This document shows positions 54,116-64,000 of a stretch of DNA of 64,000 bases, piece by piece (position 1 is the first letter of the stretch; each line of letters opens with the position of its first letter). The position numbers and the translations under genes are program-made. Origin of the DNA: Rhynchopus euleeides (lineage: Eukaryota > Euglenozoa > Diplonemea > Diplonemida > Diplonemidae); NCBI GenBank assembly GCA_963210315.1, contig OY723295.1, positions 1,900,501-1,964,500 on the forward strand, read 5' to 3'. A model generated the notes under the pieces. It saw nothing but the letters and a program-made list of their open reading frames with translations, searched no databases and was not told the DNA's origin.

Positions 54116-54749
54116 ATGGTTGCCTTCGAGCGTGCCCCCCTGTGGTCGGTGCTGCTGGTTCTCGGGATGGCACACACATACTTGGTATGGCCTGTGGAGG
54201 TTATTGGGCGGGGCGGGGTGCTTTGCGTTTGTGTTTTGGGTGGGAGGGTGCGACTTTCGCCCGCCGCTTCTCTGCTGCCGCCCCCCCCGCAGTGCGACCG
54301 CGCCACACCACCACACCCTCAGATGGCGTATCACCACCGCGACCTGCTCCCCCTGAAGGAGTACCAGGGCTGGCTTGTGGGGCTTGCCGACACATACCCC
54401 ACGCTGTTCCCTTCGATTTGGTACATGGCCGTCCTCATCCACATCGGTGAGGCATCCTACATTGTCTACAGGACGGCCAGCAGCGGTGCGACGGCTGTCG
54501 GTATGCCTGTGGTGTGGCTTGCCTGCATTGTGGACCCCTGTCAGGGCCTGAAGCCGAAGTGGCCACTCCCTCCCACTTGGCCCTTGCAAACTGTTGTGCT
54601 CCCTCACCCTCATGCACTCCTCCTCATGCAACACACCCTGACCCGCAGACACGCTGCTGTGGGGCCTGCAGACGCTGCTGGTGGGCTACCCGTCTGCCGG
54701 GCCATGCCTGCGCCTCCTCCGGGAGAAGCGCGAGCAGAAGTCACAGTGA
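54116..54749 (+). CDS. TMEM254-like small multi-pass membrane protein
   Basis: Exons 54116-54184, 54293-54500 and 54649-54749 (125 aa; human TMEM254 is 123). An alternative second-exon acceptor at 54322, also in frame, would give 115 aa. Exon 1 encodes a hydrophobic helix (LWSVLLVLGMAHTYL). Exon 2 has YMAVLIHIGEASYIVYRTAS, resembling the WLAWLIHVGESLYAIVL segment of TMEM254. Exon 3 has DTLLWGLQTLLVGYPSAG followed by a basic tail (REKREQKSQ), resembling the LLWFLQTFFFG...KRKRQK end. The protein is predicted to be a three-helix membrane protein; the function of the family is not known to me. Exon phases agree throughout. The assignment rests on pattern similarity and matching length. Confidence 0.75.
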
Positions 54750-55468
54750 CTCCACAACGGCTGGGGAAGGCAGGCCGCTTAGCCCACTGCTTCCCCTGTC
54801 AAGCAGCAAGCAACAGGGGGGCATGTGCACTCTGTGTTGCACGGTGGGCTGCGACGAGCATCGGGCAGCCCTTCTTGTGTTTGTTGTTTCATGAGGTGGG
54901 TTTCAAACCGTTTTTCAGACGGAAGCTCCCTCAGGCGGGTTTGCGGGCTTGCGGGCCCCCTCTATAGCATCCCCTGTTTGCGTGGGGTCTGCCTCCCCCG
55001 CGTGCGAGCTTGCAGCGGAACAGAACAGCGCACTGGGCATCTCTGGGAGCTTATCAAACGTCGTCGTCTTCTCTCTCTCTCTCGCTCTCTCTTTGTCTCC
55101 AGGCCCACCCAACGCCTTCCGGCGGCTGTTGTGCACACCGAGGCTGGGTGTCTTTTTGTGCGATGATGCTCGACACCACCCATGGCACTGGCCACACCTC
55201 GGAGCCTGCAGATGTGGGCCGTGCCCCGCCGCGCAGATCGCATCGCTCAGTGTATCCCGCACTCCTGCAAAGAACAGCGAAAACGACGCCGTGTGTCTGG
55301 GAAGCACACACCATGCAGGCCTCGCCCCCTCCCCTTCCACCCCCCTGCCTTAGGCCTGCTGCCCCTGCTGTGTGTGTTGTTGTGTATGTCATGCCACACC
55401 ACCACACCCCAGACACTGCCCTCTGCCCCCCACGGCAATCCAAGCGTTGGATGTGACGCCCGCTCCAG
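54750..55468. other. Intergenic region ending in a pyrimidine-AG acceptor
   Basis: A (TC)n tract at 55068-55096 and no gene. CCCGCTCCAG at about 55459-55468 precedes the next start codon by four bases and is a candidate spliced-leader acceptor. Confidence 0.45.
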
Positions 55469-55472
55469 CACG

Positions 55473-57062
55473 ATGGACGCGACGAAGTACTGCCCCCCCT
55501 CGCTGCGGGGCTACAAGATGGGCCAGAAGGACGGTGACGAGTTCGTGCGGGTCGTGTCCAAGGTCAATCACGGCCGTGGCATGAGCAAGCGGGTGCTTGT
55601 CGTGAGCCGCATAGGCCTGGTGCTGTGTGAGCACGGCTCGTCCCAGAGGCTTGTGAAGCGTTTCTACGCTCCGGAGGAGCTGAAGGAGGCGGTGCTCTAC
55701 ACTTCGAACAATCTGCTGCATCTGCTCGTGAGGGCGAAGTACCCCGAGCCTGACGCGCTGCTCGTCTTCGACAACCAGCCTGCTAACGGGAAGGACTCCA
55801 CCCGTGACCATGCAGAGGCCGCGCTCGAAGCTTTCGGGAAAATGAACCCCCCAGTGCCGGTGCAGCGCGACCCCCCTGTGCCGCCACACCCCAACCTCGT
55901 CAAGGGGCCAGGCTTCACCAAGCCGAAGCAGAAGATGGAAACCATGAAGCAGAATCGCAGCCACAGGCCGCAGTACCGCCCGATGCCGCCCCAACCCCCG
56001 CTGGAGCCGCAGCCCGGCTCGCCGCACCCCAACTCGCCACCGCCACCGCCACCCCCTGCCGACGCCATCCCGCAGCCGGGGCACGGCCAGCACCCACAGC
56101 CACAGCCGGGCCACCCACAGCCGCCACAGGGCCACACAGGGCAGCGCACACACGAGTCAGGCTTGGGCCAACCCTTCGAGGTCAGCCTCATGCACCTCAA
56201 CGAGTTCCTGGGCCTGGAGTACTCGGAGCTGCCTTCAGGCGTAGTCATCGTAGAGCGTGCCACGGCAGGCACACCCTGCGGCAGGGCCAATGTCATCCCT
56301 GGCCGCCTCACGGCTGTCAACGGGCAGCGCCTGCGCTCGCCTGGCGACTTCTCAGCGCTTGTGTCGAAGCATAAGGCTGCGGCTAAGGCGCGTGGGGAGG
56401 ACGAGGTGCACTTCCTGCTGCACGTGCAGGAGACAGACCCCTCTGTGATCGAGGCGGCGCAGCAGAGCCGCGAGCTGCACAACAAGCTGCTGGATGTGAG
56501 GGAGCAGGAGGGCAAGCTGGAGATGTGGCAGTGGAACCTCGACAACCGCGACCGGGCCCTGCAGGAGTTGGAGGAGGCGGGGCGGACTATCGACCGTGCG
56601 CGCAGCGAGGCGCAGCAGAAGGAGGATGCTGAGGATGCGGCCTTCAGAGACAAGGTGCGCAGCAGGGGGCCTGATTCGCACAGGCTGCCGAGCGAGGCGG
56701 CGTCGACGCGGGATGGGGGGCGGAGTGGCGAGATACCGCTGTCGCGCACCTCGCTGCGTGCCGCTCAGGTGAAGGAGGTGCAGCGTGCCTCGCCCGAAGC
56801 CCTTTCCGACGGCTTCATCGGGGAGCTGTTCGACACGCTCCCCTCGCTGCCGACAGACGACGGCGAGGGCGAGCCCGAGAGGGGGCACTACGACTACGAG
56901 GTGAGCCTCATCTCCCCCGCACGCTCCGTGCACACCTTCGTCCCCTCCTCGACACCGCTGCCCCCGTTCCGGCCACAGGACCACACCTCTGGCTCCGTCA
57001 TCCGCACCGTCACCTATGCAAGCAGCGAGTCCCCTCAGCTGCTCTACCATGTGTTCCTCTGA
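55473..57062 (+). CDS. PDZ-like, proline-rich and coiled-coil protein
   Basis: A 529-aa intron-free protein. Residues 1-100 form a compact domain (MSKRVLVVSRIGLVLCEHG, YTSNNLLHLLVRAKYPEPDA) that resembles a PH-like or myosin-tail-like fold; I cannot assign it firmly. Residues about 125-225 are Pro/Gln/His-rich. Residues about 234-325 look PDZ-like, with GVVIVERATAGTPCGRANV and GRLTAVNGQRLRSPGDF matching the 'G-I/V-x-G...I-x-x-V-N-G' PDZ pattern. A charged coiled coil follows (about 330-395, RELHNKLLDVREQEGKLEMW), then a low-complexity tail with YDYEVSL. It is probably a cytoskeletal or membrane-associated scaffold. The ATG at 55473 is the first after a CAG acceptor. No direct relative is known to me. 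Confidence 0.75.
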   Translation: MDATKYCPPSLRGYKMGQKDGDEFVRVVSKVNHGRGMSKRVLVVSRIGLVLCEHGSSQRLVKRFYAPEELKEAVLYTSNNLLHLLVRAKYPEPDALLVFDNQPANGKDSTRDHAEAALEAFGKMNPPVPVQRDPPVPPHPNLVKGPGFTKPKQKMETMKQNRSHRPQYRPMPPQPPLEPQPGSPHPNSPPPPPPPADAIPQPGHGQHPQPQPGHPQPPQGHTGQRTHESGLGQPFEVSLMHLNEFLGLEYSELPSGVVIVERATAGTPCGRANVIPGRLTAVNGQRLRSPGDFSALVSKHKAAAKARGEDEVHFLLHVQETDPSVIEAAQQSRELHNKLLDVREQEGKLEMWQWNLDNRDRALQELEEAGRTIDRARSEAQQKEDAEDAAFRDKVRSRGPDSHRLPSEAASTRDGGRSGEIPLSRTSLRAAQVKEVQRASPEALSDGFIGELFDTLPSLPTDDGEGEPERGHYDYEVSLISPARSVHTFVPSSTPLPPFRPQDHTSGSVIRTVTYASSESPQLLYHVFL

Positions 57063-57539
57063 GGGGTAGTCGCAGCCGCGCCGCGGTGGCGCTGCACAGC
57101 GAGACCTCTGGATGTGAAGCGACACGTGCTGTTTTGCTGTTTGGCTGATGCTTGCGTTGGCCGGAGCTTGAGGGGGGCAGCATGCCAGCAGGCACGGGGT
57201 GTCAAGAAGCCCTTGAGAGAGGGGGTGGGGGTTTATTGCAGTTGCATGATGGCAACAAAATGTCCCACCCGTGGTTGTGTGTGACGTTGGTGACCACACC
57301 AAGGGCAGGTGCTCGGTGTGTGTCTGCACTACTATAAAAAGATTCACGTGTGTGTGTGTGTGCGGTGGGCACGAGACGGGATACAGGAGGTCGCCAGAGA
57401 TATCATCTCTACCTATTGTTTGCCTCCCCACCCCCACTGCGGCGTGTGAATTTCTTCCGGGAAAACGCCGCAGCCACACACGAAAACTATAGACTCTCAC
57501 CCCGAGCGTGGGGTGGGTGGGTGGGGGAGCTTTACCTTT

Positions 57540-57573
<34 letters not shown>

Positions 57574-59444
57574 TCCTGCACTGCGGGAGGCACAACCACC
57601 TGCAGTCGCACTGCGAGGCCTTGTTTGTGTCAACCTGCTCTGACACGTCTTGCCAGCAGGCCCGCTTGAGGGGCAAAGCTTCAGCCCGGCGGCTGTTTTT
57701 GTTTGCTCCGCCCAGCAACGATTCACGTTTGGTTTTCCCCATGACATTGCCAGGCGGAGCCAAAAAAATTGCCAATTTTTGTGTGGAAAACCTTAGACGG
57801 TGTGTTCCGTGCAGAGGCCACAGCAAATCACGTTTTTCCCTTTTTTGAGTTCCAGCGGGGGGGAGGGCCGTCTTCTTGCGGGCCTTTGTCTTGGTGTGTT
57901 CCCCTCCTCCCCCCTTCTCCCCACCCTCAGTAATGTTCTTTTACCGTCCATTTCCAAAGTCAAACACTCTCTACGGAGATGTGGAAGCCGTGTCTTTCCG
58001 TTTCACACTTACATGGCCCCTCCATGGAAGATCCAAGCGTGTGGATGTTAACCACCATTTTTCCAGCGCTTGAGATACGCCAAAAATCTCACCTGAAAAT
58101 GTCGTCCCCGACCCGCCGCATCTCTAGAAGAACACCTGCAAACCTGCAGTGGAACCCCCAAAAGGTGCCCCTGAATATCGTTGAGTAACTGCGTGGCAAA
58201 GGAGACAGGGCTGCATAAACGAGGGCATTCTCTAAAGATACCCCCGCAAACTACAGAAGAACTGCGTAATACTGAGGAGCGTCAGTACGTCAGAACCGCG
58301 CGAATCGGCCTTTCTCAGGGGCACCATTTCAAAGAATTCCACTTAAGGTATGCGAGAGACTTCCACTGTTTTGCGAGAGAAGAAAACCGCGGCATCCGAT
58401 GATCGTGACGATAAGCCATCCCCTTCCACATCGCGCAACGACCCCCCATCTGCCACGACGCAACAGGGGCGTGGGCAGACCAACGGCGGAGTGGTGGCAT
58501 GCGCACCTTTTCCCCCCCTTTCTTCTATTATCTTCCCGTGGCACGACCGCACTCCTTTGTGCGCCGCAGCCGCTGTATAGACACCATCCTCCCCGCCTTT
58601 TCCTTCCCGTCTCGCCTATCGTTGGCCACTCCCCCCCCCCCCCCCCCGGGGGCCAATTCTCCGAGTCGGCTGTACCGCCCTATCCCCTGCAATGCGTGGC
58701 CCGCAGGTGACGATCGAAATATCACGCTTGGCATGGCATAATAGCACTTCTTCTGCGCGTGGCCCGCAAAAGCCCCCCCTTCATCTGAGGGGGGGGGAGG
58801 GGGAATTCTTGGGGATTTGTGTCAGTATTCGTTTGAACTCCCCCCCTTCCCCCTGTCTTGTTTTCTCCACGGACTGAGTATATCCCTGTGTGTGCCTATC
58901 GGGTGTCGAATTGTTTCTGAGTGCGTTGCTTTGTCATTGCGTGTATCTTCTGCAGTCTGCGCTGCGCAAAATCGTGGGGGGTGGGGGGGTGGGGGTCGTT
59001 GTTGGTGTGAAGAACCACTCCGACCTTTTCAAAAAAGCTTAAATGTTCACAACATGTGTGCCAGTGTACATCGCATCAATCACATCGTGCCCCACGTGTC
59101 CATTTTTCTGCCGTGTCGGCAAGGCTCCTAGCTTGTGTCTCCTCACCCTAGGGTCGTGGAAGGGCAAACCGCGCAGGGCCTCCGGCAGGTTGCGGCCAAC
59201 ACTATACTCCAGATTTGACAGGGCTGCCTTGGCAGGGCTGGCCCAACAAGCACCTGCTCCCCTCAGAAGAGCCTCACGCGTTGCCTTGTAAGCCCGGGGG
59301 TTGTTCCGAGGCGGGGTGTGGGTTTGCTGCATGGGGTTCGGGAGGGGAGGGGAGGGGAGGGTGCGTCTTTGCTTCTGTGCTCCGCTGTGTAGCCAATCAT
59401 GCGGCAACCATGTGTTGTTGGGCCTGCCATTGGGCTCATGCTGG
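57063..59444. other. 2.4-kb intergenic region
   Basis: The 3' region of the preceding gene, a (GA)n microsatellite at 57542-57571, C-runs at 58629-58648 and G-runs near 58790 and 58980. Short ORFs near 58181-58402 have no recognisable content. No RNA gene or transposon terminus seen. Confidence 0.45.
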
Positions 59445-62400
59445 CACGGCGCTGAAGTAAATTACATTACAAGTGGTTTTACATGTAAAATTACAAGTGA
59501 AAAATGGTTACAAGTGCCACTTGTAAAATTTCAAGTACCACATGTAAAATTACAAGTGCCACTTGTAACTTTTACAAGTGGTACTTGTAATTTTACATGT
59601 AAATGACATGTGCCACTTGTCATCTCCGCGGTTTCCTTCATACTCTACACTGTGATGGGGGGTTTTTTGGCAAGCGGAGTGGCAAGGAGGGGGGAGAAAT
59701 GACCAGCAAACGGTGGGAGTGCAATGCAACAGCTGTCGAGATCGGATCGAGTGGACTGATTGTATTTTGTGCCGACGACGAGTCTCATTTTTTCAGACTG
59801 CAGGGTGTTCGTCCGACATGTGCATATCCCTCAGTTCTTGTGAAGCAAACTCCTGCAGACACACAGGGCAGGTCGTGATGTCCAGCTCATCCTGGTGGAC
59901 GTAGAGGGCGTGTTGGCTAAGTCCACTTCTGAACACCGTTTTCTCACACAAGGGGCAAGACACTCGACATTCACACTGCGCCCTCGGCCGGTGCTGTCCG
60001 TCGTAGTGGGCGTAGAGCCCGTAAACCCGCGCGAAGCTCTTGTCAGGGCAAACAACGCAGCTATACTCTTCTGTGGCGGATGTCTCGTCGCCATCATCAT
60101 CATCATCATCACCAGCCTCGCCGCTATTGCCGTCACTCGCAAGGTTGCCGCCATCACCAGCCTCCTCCCCGTCGGTGGTTCCTTGTGCAGGGGGCGTCAC
60201 CTCCGTCACCTCCCAGGGTTCTTCGTCACAGATGCAAACCAGGAAAACATCGCCGTTGTTGCCGGGTTCTGCCTGAAATGTTTGTCCGTGACCATCTCTG
60301 CGGCGCACATGTGACCCGAGGCCAAGTTTGTCCAAGCGGACCACCAATTGACGAGCAGCTAATGATACTTGAGCCACGTATCATTGTGAGTGATCACACA
60401 CCTGCACAGGCGCATGGAATCGTAAGATAATATTTGGGGCCGCTCGCCGATGGTAGGAGTCAGTGGAGGCACTTTGCGCACGGTATTTTCATCCGTCAAG
60501 TGTTTCTGTTTCAGTTCATAGATCTGCAGATCACACTCCATCGTCTGCGGGGATCCCCCACGTGTCCACCTCTTGCGCTCACCGTTGCCCTGTTCGAAGA
60601 GCTCGTCGGAGACGGTGACCCTGTGCGCATCCTGCTCATCACACCAGTGTTCGAGAGAATGAGCATATGCCGAGCGAGTGATCCCGGGATTTGCCCACTC
60701 CAACAAGAAAATCAGCACATGATAGCTGATCACAGCGAATAGAAACTCTTTGCGGCAGGAACCTGTTGAGAAGTATCGCACTGGTATGTCTTGGTAGCGG
60801 AAGAAGATCAGTGATTGCATTGCGCAGCACAATGTCCGCTGATTCCCCACGGTGATGGCCTTCAAAGCAGCGAGTATCTCTCTTGCGTGCTTCCCAGTGA
60901 ACTTTTTGCCCACTTTTCCAAGGATGGTTTCCTCCACCACTTTTGATCCCGGCAGCGTACGTAGAATGAGGCGCATGACACCTTTCGTGTCGTGAAGGGG
61001 GGGGGCGTCACGGTGTAGACAGGATTCGAGAATTTTGAAGCGATGCTACAAGTGAATCCTGCGGCATCCATCTCTTGGATATTACAGCGGTGGCAGTCAT
61101 GCAGGTACTCCAAACGCTCGTCGATTCCTGTAAGGCAGAAGGCAGAACGATGCCCTGTCCCACCTACACCTTTGAAGAGTGACCACAACTCTAAGTGGTC
61201 ACCCCCAAGCCGGAACTGGGTGATGGAAAAGGAGCAAGGCCCCTTCGTGAAGATCCCCTTCTGAACTGCCACAATCTGCCCCAAGGCATGGAGCATCCAC
61301 CATTCGTAGAACAGGGGCTTGTGGCGGTCACACACTGTCAGAAAGCGGGACGCGGTGATCCCGTCCGTCAATGCGATTGCCAGTCGCTGCCTGCTCTTTC
61401 CTTGAAGGCTACCGGGTGTGTAGCCATCACCCGTGACCATGACTGTTGGTGGGGGGCGACCCGAGCGGATGGGGAAAGCCCTCAGCAGAAACTCGAGGCA
61501 CCCCCGCATGTTCCCTAGCAGAGAGGGCGTCATCAGCCGGAGGGGAGCTTCATGCTTTACGAGGAGGGGGTATGAAAGCCCCATCGAGATCCCTGTCTCT
61601 CTGCGAACGAGTGAGCCCAGCCGTTCACAGTCGCGCAGAGACATGCCCAACTCTGCCCTGTGTTGTCGAATGATTTCACCGATTTCTGCTTGAATCCACA
61701 AAATGCGGAGGCGGCACAACGAGCGAGCCGCTGTATTCACCTGGCTCACACTGGTCCGAAGGACGGTCCCTGTAGAAGGTGTAGTCGACCTGCACCCCTT
61801 CCAGCGTCGCCGTCACCAGCTTGGCGAAGCCATTCTCGACGATGACGCTATAGTAGCGCCCGGTCTCCTGGTCGTGCTCGCCCACAACGATGTGCTGCAT
61901 CGCCCGCCACCGCCGCCACTGCCTTATTCTTCGGACGCGTCTCGGATGTGGCGGCTTGTGCCGATGCCTTGTACATCTTGACCATATCCATGCTGTCCAG
62001 GTCCTCCACCACCAGCTTGAGGCGCGCGAAACCCTCCGACTTCTTCTGCGTTGGCGTGGGGAAGGGCTTCAGCGCGATGCCGTGGATGGCCATCTCACGG
62101 TTTCCTTCGATCCGAACCGTGTACAGGTCGCCGGAAACATCCTTCAGCGACTTGTAGGAAGCCAGCGCATCGTATTTGCGTTTCAGCACCGTTGTTATCA
62201 CTCCACTCTTGGGGGGGATGGTGGTCACCAGCACCTTCTGCAGCATCTCCTTCAACACCGTGTGTTTTAACACCTCCCCCGTCTTCCTGGTGGTGTACAG
62301 GGCCACAAAGTCCTCCACAAGCTGCTGCAGCTGGCTTTCATGCCGCTCATCCTCCTTCCCCAGATCTCCGCTCTTCGTCCGCTTGCTGTTGCGCGTCGGT

Positions 62401-62710
62401 GTTGTGGTTGCCGTTCTCTTGCTCATGTTGGAGGTGCAAAGGTCCTTTTGTAAGTGAGGGTGTGTGTGTGCAGCAGGGTATGTGCTGGTCTGGGGTCGCG
62501 GGGGATAAACAAATGGAACAACACGGCTCGCCAGTGTTAAGGAAAGCTCGTAAATGACAAGTGGCACATGTAATTTTACATGTACCACTTGTAAAATTTA
62601 CAAGTGGCACATGTAATTTTACAAGTGCCACTTGTAAATTTACATGTAAAATTTTTTACATGTAAACCACTTGTAAAACCACTTGTAACAGTGGTTACTT
62701 CAGCGCCGTG
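59445..62710. mobile_element. Element O: CACGG-ended transposon with ACTTGTAA palindromic TIRs
   Basis: A 3,266-bp element with termini CACGGCGCTGAAGTAA and the inverse. TIRs extend to about 170 bp as arrays of CCACTTGTAAAATTTACAAG and TTTTACATGTAAA palindromes (59445-59622; 62555-62710). The flanks are GG on each side, not TA. It carries a minus-strand gene related to that of element A, with frame disruptions. Confidence 0.85.
59793..62426 (-). pseudogene. Transposase-like gene of element O with C2H2 zinc fingers, frame-disrupted
   Basis: Minus-strand gene from ATG 62426 (MSKRTATTTPTRNSKRTKSG). The frame shifts near 61900 and 61735, then runs through MVTGDGYTPGS and QFRLGGDHLELWSLFKGVGG...FCLTGID...CHRCNI. 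The Asp-containing motifs followed by a Cys pair suggest an RNase H-like DDE core. A G-run at about 61003-61009 causes another shift (PPPLHDTKGVMRLILRTLPG restores homology to element A). After FRYQDIPVRYF and RSAYAHSLEHW another shift near 60370 leads to three C2H2 fingers (CVVCPDKSFARVYGLYAHY, CPLCEKTVFRSGLSQHALYV, CPVCLQEFASQELRDMHMSD). Some shifts could hide introns, but the G-run shift looks like a true mutation. The superfamily is not assigned. Confidence 0.65.
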
Positions 62711-63467
62711 GGGGGTGGGGGGGGGGGCACATGACGGCTCGCCGTTTTCTCACTTTTCTGCATTTCTGGAGCGAAGGGCATCACCACCCCCACCCCCACC
62801 CGTGTTGGCTTGTTCTTATTTCTTTGTGCCCCGCCTTCGCCCACGTCACCAAAGCCAAAAGCTGTCCTAAGAACAGTCCACAGCAGCACTGGACCTCCCT
62901 CGGTTAGCCCCCGAGATGCTATAGGCCCCAACGCTAAAACAAAGGGGCTCCCAACCACTGCCCCCTGCATACTCAGGGGGTGTGGGTGGGAGTGGGTGTC
63001 GGGCGTCTCCGCTATGTGTGCCGAATAGGTACGTCTTTGGCACAGTTCTCCGATGCAATGCTGCATTTTGCGAGAACATAGCGCCGAAAGGTTATGCCGG
63101 AACTGGCCTGACAGCGAATGCCCCCCCACACCCGATGCCCGACACCCCAAATCCCCGGGCCTTTATGGTGCCCCTGATTTACCCCTTTTTCACTACGCAC
63201 AAACTACGCAATCTGGGGGGGGGGTCTCGCTTTTTGGTCCCCCCCCAGTTTTTTTTGGTCCCCCTTTCTGTGTGGCTACTGAGACAGGACTGGAGGCACT
63301 GCGCTGACCGAGCAAAAAATTATTGCCAGAACTCACTATACACCGTACGAAAGAACGCACGACATGTGGGGCGGGACTCCAGAAACACCTGGGCAAGGTT
63401 GCCCCATGCCCAGAAACACCTGAGAAGGAAGTGAGTTCCAGGAGCCGCGTAGAACACCCTCGAGATT
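62711..63467. other. Intergenic region right of element O
   Basis: G- and C-runs and no supported gene. Short ORFs are uncharacterised. Confidence 0.4.
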
Positions 63468-63785
63468 GTGAATGATGATACGATCACAGCCTTCAGGGCG
63501 CTGCGAGGTGCCACCCTGAAGGTGGCCCTTGACATCAAGGAGAGCGTCGGCCGAGGGGTCGACGAAAAGCTGAAGAAGGCGCTACTGGCACTGGATCCCG
63601 CGGGGTATACGGAGGTCACCGCCACACAGGCAACCTCCGCTGACAACGTCCAGGAGACGTTATCCGAGGGGATCACAACGGCACTAGAGATCTGTGTCAC
63701 GGGATCCAGGCGCCCACTCTCCCTCGACGGTCTGGGGATTGTTGTTGGGTATGGTGTCGTTTCCTGCAGCTGCAAAAAAGCGTAG
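63468..63785 (+). CDS. Hypothetical protein, possible fragment
   Basis: A 105-aa ORF (start MNDDTITAFRALRGATLKVA, then DIKESVGRGVDEKLKKALLA). Composition looks coding and mildly amphipathic-helical, but there is no recognised domain, no clear acceptor and no second copy. It could be a fragment of a transposon gene or an exon of a gene running off the window. Confidence 0.3.
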   Translation: MNDDTITAFRALRGATLKVALDIKESVGRGVDEKLKKALLALDPAGYTEVTATQATSADNVQETLSEGITTALEICVTGSRRPLSLDGLGIVVGYGVVSCSCKKA

Positions 63786-63805
63786 CAACTGTGCTTCCTT
63801 CTTCC

Positions 63806-63902
63806 TTAATGATGCGTTGACGCTTCCACCCGGAGGAGCTGAAGCAGGCACCGCTTAATGATGCGTTGATGCTTCCACCCGACGAGCTGAAGCAGGCACC
63901 GC
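63806..63902. repeat. Tandem duplication, 49 and 48 bp
   Basis: Two head-to-tail copies beginning TTAATGATGCGTTGA and ending GAAGCAGGCACCGC differ by a 1-bp indel and a few substitutions. The second copy opens the partial ORF that follows. Confidence 0.85.
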
Positions 63903-64000
63903 GCCAAAGGGCACCCCCAAAGAGACCTGCAAAGACTGCGTCGAAACCCGCACCGAAGGCTGCCAGCGCTGCAGCACCTGAAGAACCTGCAGCACCTGCA
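63869..64000 (+). CDS. Partial Lys/Ala/Pro-rich ORF running off the window
   Basis: An open frame of 44 codons to the window edge (MLPPDELKQAPRQRAPPKRP, then KPAPKAASAAAPEEPAAPA). The composition recalls histone H1 tails or the basic N-terminus of the gene in element A. There is too little sequence to decide, and the start codon is uncertain because of the tandem repeat just before it. Confidence 0.3.
   Translation, partial: MLPPDELKQAPRQRAPPKRPAKTASKPAPKAASAAAPEEPAAPA

Noticed and set aside
53516..54967. 483-codon plus ORF covering the TMEM254-like locus
   Set aside because: It runs through modelled introns and low-complexity sequence; only the spliced model matches the membrane-protein family in sequence and length.
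1..64000. rRNA, tRNA or spliced-leader RNA genes
   Set aside because: No sequence was recognised by eye; dedicated covariance searches would be needed before excluding them.

Overview
The window looks like nuclear DNA of a repeat-rich eukaryote. Seven host-type protein genes are recognisable, all on the + strand. Six carry or match conserved families, and five are interrupted by short introns whose donors all read GTRTGN and whose acceptors end in AG. Pyrimidine tracts ending in AG lie 1-24 nt upstream of most start codons, as expected for spliced-leader trans-splicing. Co-directional genes, very short 5' leaders and high coding GC together suggest a euglenozoan, possibly a diplonemid. That is an inference: no spliced-leader RNA gene, rRNA or tRNA was found.

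Host genes, left to right: a cathepsin L-like cysteine protease (1077-3392) interrupted by a 1.1-kb block bounded by 18-bp direct repeats; a TPR co-chaperone-like protein with an intact carboxylate clamp (4138-5001); a FAF1/FAF2-like UBX protein (31627-33776); a cullin with a neddylation domain (42303-44832); a CUL3-like cullin (47743-50730); a TMEM254-like small membrane protein (54116-54749); and a PDZ-like, proline-rich, coiled-coil protein (55473-57062). The UBX protein and the two cullins form a 19-kb neighbourhood of ubiquitin-system genes. Adjacency does not prove joint regulation.

Most of the rest is DNA transposons, many with intact terminal inverted repeats (TIRs) and target-site duplications (TSDs). 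From 7.9 to 24.8 kb there is a nested composite whose two outer ends are matching TIRs flanked by TA. Inside it are a CACGG-ended element (A) broken by a hAT, four TA-flanked copies of two short families (B1-B3, C2), a 3.8-kb element encoding a DDE_1 transposase fused to an Ulp1-like cysteine protease, two oppositely oriented copies (E1, E2) of another transposase element, a second hAT, and a TA-flanked element (D) whose gene is split by a MULE-like insertion. Further elements occupy 25.0-26.1 (hAT4), 27.7-30.5 (L and K), 34.0-38.0 (N, containing B4 and C3), 39.2-39.9 (hAT2), 45.1-47.3 (M and J), 51.2-52.4 (hAT3), 52.5-52.8 (C4) and 59.4-62.7 kb (O).

Two patterns stand out. Neighbouring elements repeatedly share one TA dinucleotide (A/B1, L/K, M/J), as if each newcomer entered the TSD of its neighbour. 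The larger elements carry unusually palindrome-rich subterminal regions. The DDE_1-Ulp1 fusion is the best candidate for a system not previously described.
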